A stretch of 24,380 nt of DNA from JBGTBQ01 sp041749275. Its GTDB lineage: Bacteria > Acidobacteriota > Blastocatellia > Pyrinomonadales > Pyrinomonadaceae. The notes beneath the pieces are model-generated. The model ran no database searches. It worked only from the letters and a program-made list of their open reading frames with translations, and was not told where the DNA came from. The DNA lies in assembly GCA_041749275.1 (NCBI GenBank), contig JBGTBQ010000061.1, forward strand, positions 1 through 24,380, given 5' to 3'. Of this stretch, positions 21,586 to 24,380 are shown one piece after another (positions within the stretch are counted from its first letter, which is position 1; the number at the start of each line of letters is the position of its first letter). The position numbers were made by a program, and so were the translations under genes.

Positions 21586-23211
21586 TTACGCTTTGGAGAA
21601 ATACTTTTCGAGCGTCGCCCGCTGCGGCTTGGGCGTGAGCAGCGAGACGACGATCATCAGGAGCGTCGAGACAAGCACCATCGGGACGACGGGCATGAAG
21701 CCGAAGACGGACGTGCCGCCGTAGGTGCGCGCGAGCGCCTCCATGCCGCCGAGCGTGCAGACGACCGTCGTCTGTCCGGGCGGCGGCGCGGGGACGGACG
21801 ATTGGAAGGCGGCGACGGCGATGACCGCCGAGATGGTCCAGACGGTCGTCGCCAGCGCGCCCCACTTGGTGCTGCCGCGCCAGAAGAGCGCGGCGATCAG
21901 CAGCGGCGAAAGCGCGGCGAAGCCGGAGAAGGCGTACTGAATGGCAAGCTCGAAAATGGATTCGGGCGCGCGAAGCGCGACGGCGTAGGCGAGAATCGTC
22001 AGCACGATGACGAAGATTCTTCCGGTCTGCACCTGCACGGATTCTCCGAAGCGAGCCTTGCCCCCGTAGAAGGCGAACACGTCCTCCGTGAACATCGTCG
22101 AGAGCGCGAGAATCTGCGAGTCCGAAGCCATCACCGCCGCCATGATGCCCGCGCCGAGGATGCCCGCGAGCCAGAGCGGGGCAAAGCGCTTCAGGAGAAG
22201 CAGGATCACGTCGTCGCCCGCCGACTGTTCGCGCAACTCTTCGCGCTGCTCCGGCTCCAGCGTCTTCCCTTGTGTCGCCAGCACGCGCCGCGCCTCCTGC
22301 TTCTCACGAATCTCCGGCACATCCGTCACGCGGTTCGCCATCACGCCAAGAAAGACGCAGGGCAGCCAGATCGCCATGATGCAGAGCGGATAAAAGATGA
22401 CCGTCTTCTTGAACTGCGCCATCTTCTTCGCCGTCAGACAGAAGATGGCGATGTGCGGGAAGGCGATAGCCGAAAGCGGGATGAAGGTGTAGCTGAAGAA
22501 GTAGTACGGCGAGATGCGCTCGCGCGTCAGCAGCGGCGCGAACGCGGGCGATTTTTCCATCGCCTCGACCGCCGCCGAGAAGCCGCCCATCGCGGTGCCG
22601 ATGACCACCACCGCGATAGCGCCGAAGACGAGAAAGAGTATCGTCTGAAAAGTGTTGACCCACGCCGTCCCGCGCATCCCGCCGAAGAAGACGTAGGTCA
22701 TCACCACCATCGCTACAATCGCGCCGCCGAACCAGAAGGGGACGAGGCCGCCGCTGATGGCGTTCAGGGTCGTGCCCCCGCCCATGATGCCGATGATGAT
22801 GTAAGGGACGAGCAGCACGGCCTGCACGGCGAAGATGATCGTCCCGATGTGCCCGCACTCCCAGCGGTCGCGGAACATCTGCACCGGCGTCATAAACCCG
22901 TATTTCTTGCCCAGCGCCCACACGCGCGTGCCGCACAGAAAGATCGTCAGCGGGATGACGAGGCTCGATGAAGAGGCCATCAGACCGAAAGTGACGATGC
23001 CGTTATTGAAGGCGTGGCCGGAGGAGCCGAGGATGGCGAAGGCCGTCATGTTCGTCCCGAACAGAGACATCAGAAAGACGAACGTGCCGAGCGAGCGGCT
23101 GGCGAGAAAATAGTCTTCGGCGCCGTGCGCGCCCTTCGACTTGCGGAAGGCGAAGACGCCGATATAGACGACCGCCGCGAGATAGATGAAGACGACGATG
23201 GCTGGAATCAT
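21586..23211 (-). CDS. Sodium:solute symporter (SSS family)
   Basis: 541 residues with AAGGAG about six bases before the ATG. About 13 hydrophobic segments span the chain, starting M-I-P-A-I-V-V-F-I-Y-L-A-A-V. The S-x-G-A-E-D-Y-F-L-A-S-R-S motif (about 25-41) and the G-T-N-M-T-A-F segment are typical of the PanF/PutP-like SSS family. A charged loop at about 305-345 (R-E-K-Q-E-A-R-R) lies between helices. It is an inner-membrane Na+-coupled uptake carrier; the solute cannot be told from sequence. The ATGA overlap with the DUF3311 gene shows co-translation. Confidence 0.9.
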   Translation of the reverse strand: MIPAIVVFIYLAAVVYIGVFAFRKSKGAHGAEDYFLASRSLGTFVFLMSLFGTNMTAFAILGSSGHAFNNGIVTFGLMASSSSLVIPLTIFLCGTRVWALGKKYGFMTPVQMFRDRWECGHIGTIIFAVQAVLLVPYIIIGIMGGGTTLNAISGGLVPFWFGGAIVAMVVMTYVFFGGMRGTAWVNTFQTILFLVFGAIAVVVIGTAMGGFSAAVEAMEKSPAFAPLLTRERISPYYFFSYTFIPLSAIAFPHIAIFCLTAKKMAQFKKTVIFYPLCIMAIWLPCVFLGVMANRVTDVPEIREKQEARRVLATQGKTLEPEQREELREQSAGDDVILLLLKRFAPLWLAGILGAGIMAAVMASDSQILALSTMFTEDVFAFYGGKARFGESVQVQTGRIFVIVLTILAYAVALRAPESIFELAIQYAFSGFAALSPLLIAALFWRGSTKWGALATTVWTISAVIAVAAFQSSVPAPPPGQTTVVCTLGGMEALARTYGGTSVFGFMPVVPMVLVSTLLMIVVSLLTPKPQRATLEKYFSKA

Positions 23212-23450
23212 CGCGCGCTCCTTTCTTCATCGGTCGTGTGCCCCTCGACTTCCTCTTCAAGGTGCGACGGCCACGCGAACTTCACAAGCAGCCACATCAA
23301 TCCCGCCGCCGCTACCGAAAAACAGGCGTGATAAAAAAGCCCGATGGGGATGGCGCCGAAAACGAAGGGCCGCGCCACGCGCCAGTTCCAGATGTCCTGA
23401 TGCAGCACGTAGAGAACGGCGACGGCTAAGACGAGCAGGAGCTTTTTCAT
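23208..23450 (-). CDS. DUF3311 small membrane protein, symporter partner
   Basis: 80 residues with two hydrophobic segments (about 2-18 and 31-60). It carries the DUF3311 pattern: V-L-H-Q-D-x-W-N-W, then F-G-A-I-P-I-G-L-F-Y-H and K-F-A-W-P. Genes of this family typically precede an SSS symporter, and here the stop overlaps the symporter start by four bases. It is probably an accessory subunit. The upstream DNA has a TATTAT/CATAAT that may be a promoter -10 region. Confidence 0.85.
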   Translation of the reverse strand: MKKLLLVLAVAVLYVLHQDIWNWRVARPFVFGAIPIGLFYHACFSVAAAGLMWLLVKFAWPSHLEEEVEGHTTDEERSAR

Positions 23451-23539
23451 GGGCCGGTATTATGTCCAATCTGCCGGAGGCGCAGTGTAAAAAGGTTGTA
23501 AAAACTGAGCATGTATGAATGGGCAGTCTTATCAATGGT

Positions 23540-24280
23540 TTACATCACTCGCTCGTCACCCGATTGTGCGAGCGCTGGGCGAACCGCTCCGAAAAGCAGC
23601 CTTTCGAGGCTGTCGGAAGCCTGTTCGCGCATCTGCGGGAGCACCTTCGTATAGACCTCTTTCGTGAAGTCCGTCCGTGTGTGCCCCATCAAATCCGAGA
23701 TCACCCGGTCGCGCTCGCCCGCGAGGTATTGAAGCGTGGCAAAGGTGTATCTCAAGCTGTAAAGAGTGAAGTGCTGGGCAAGACCGGCGCGCTTCAAGAG
23801 GCTCTTGAAACGACGGTCGCGCAGTCCGTCTCGACGCAATGGTTCGCCCGTGCACGAAGGAAAGACTAGGCCGTAATCCGTCCAGCCTTCACCCATCGCC
23901 CGACGGCGCGAGTCTATGAATAGTTCGTGTTGCTTTAGCTTCTGGCAAAGCCAAGCCGGAAGAGGTACGTCGCGCGCGCCCTGCTTTGTTTTCGGCGGCG
24001 GAAATTCCCATCCGCCGCCCCTCAACTTCACGACCGCGCGGCGCACCCGCACAAGTCCGCGCTCGCCGCCGAGTTCGAGATGCTGGCGGTCAAGTCCGAG
24101 GTATTCTTCCGGGCGAAGTCCCGTGTACAGTGCGAAGACGAAAACGAGGTCGTCTAAATCGAGCAATGCCGTCTCGATAAGCGCACGCACCTCTTCGGGC
24201 GTCATGGCATAGGAGAGACGCCCTTCGCCGCCCTTCGGCACCTCCGTTGCGGAAAGGTTCTCACTCTTGTTTCTTGACAC
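23540..24280 (-). CDS. Tyrosine recombinase/integrase, catalytic domain only
   Basis: 246 residues from a GTG at 24280, which overlaps another frame by 20 bases; the true start may be the ATG at 24205 (M-T-P-E-E-V-R-A-L-I). The catalytic domain is recognisable: R56 (Y-T-G-L-R-P-E-E), a Lys in P-P-P-K97-T-K-Q-G, R177 in L-Y-S-L-R-Y-T-F, H200 (L-M-G-H) and nucleophile Y210 (E-V-Y-T-K-V). The first His of HxxR is Tyr174. The N-terminal core-binding domain found in normal integrases is absent, so the gene may be truncated or split. No att site or tRNA was found next to it. Confidence 0.78.
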   Translation of the reverse strand: MSRNKSENLSATEVPKGGEGRLSYAMTPEEVRALIETALLDLDDLVFVFALYTGLRPEEYLGLDRQHLELGGERGLVRVRRAVVKLRGGGWEFPPPKTKQGARDVPLPAWLCQKLKQHELFIDSRRRAMGEGWTDYGLVFPSCTGEPLRRDGLRDRRFKSLLKRAGLAQHFTLYSLRYTFATLQYLAGERDRVISDLMGHTRTDFTKEVYTKVLPQMREQASDSLERLLFGAVRPALAQSGDERVM

Positions 24281-24380
24281 TGCTGATATGCTCGTCGAGC
24301 CATATTCGCAGCCTCTGTTGTACCTGCGCTGAGAGTCCTAAGACCAACCGCACAAAGCGGAAGGTCTCGAAAATCTCGAA
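24261..24380 (-). CDS. 3' end of an unidentified reading frame at the right edge
   Basis: An open frame enters from the right edge and ends at 24261 (39 codons seen: F-E-I-F-E-T-F-R-F-V-R-L, then a helical L-R-I-W-L-D-E-H-I stretch and V-K-K-Q-E, stop). It is in a different frame from the recombinase and overlaps its GTG by 20 bases. It could be a separate small upstream gene or the frameshifted N-terminal part of the recombinase. It is too short to identify. Confidence 0.4.
   Translation of the reverse strand, partial: FEIFETFRFVRLVLGLSAQVQQRLRIWLDEHISSVKKQE

Noticed and set aside
1..24380. tRNA or rRNA genes
   Set aside because: No cloverleaf with a GGTTCGAATCC-type arm or rRNA-like sequence was noticed on either strand. 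This was by eye; a tRNA scan would settle it.

Overview
The window is GC-rich bacterial DNA. The mix of secreted beta-propeller proteins that open with a W-P-x-W-R-G motif, LRR-Roc-COR-TIR and ankyrin proteins, and dense palindromic intergenic repeats suggests an Acidobacteriota-like soil bacterium. This is an inference from gene content; no rRNA or marker gene is present to prove it.

Region 1 (1-14.3 kb) is dominated by exported PQQ-type beta-propeller proteins. Two lie on the minus strand (575-1927 and 2286-3653). Four full-length ones lie on the plus strand (4977-7217, 8506-10032, 10637-11899, 13178-14299). A mini-protein at 10228-10506 has a signal peptide joined to only the last propeller segment. 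Among them sit a secreted ankyrin protein, an O-methyltransferase-like enzyme directly behind the propeller/LamG-like fusion, and an iron-type alcohol dehydrogenase whose 3' end overlaps the start of the last propeller gene. A cut-off membrane protein occupies the left edge.

Region 2 (14.3-21.2 kb, almost all minus strand) looks accessory. It holds a NucS-like PD-(D/E)xK nuclease, a helical charged protein behind a ParA-type ATPase with a 16-bp hairpin between them, a secreted small beta-rich protein, an APH-fold kinase, an antitoxin followed by only the tail of its presumed toxin, a fragment resembling a WG repeat, and a 782-residue LRR-Roc-COR-TIR protein with an intact P-loop and the putative TIR catalytic glutamate.

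Region 3 (21.2-24.4 kb) holds a DUF3311/sodium-solute-symporter gene pair overlapping by 4 bases, a tyrosine recombinase that has only its catalytic domain, and the 3' end of another reading frame at the right edge.

Intergenic DNA is rich in structure. There are blocks of short palindromes with TTCA/TGAA/TTAA centres around the first propeller gene, four long inverted repeats of a CACAGAG/CGCAGAG family, a nested cruciform with a perfect 19-bp stem, a large inverted repeat behind the symporter, and a four-run G tract just upstream of the alcohol dehydrogenase. The strongest candidates for new biology are the Roco-TIR protein, the ParA/adaptor/nuclease neighbourhood, and the propeller paralogue cluster with its single-segment derivative.
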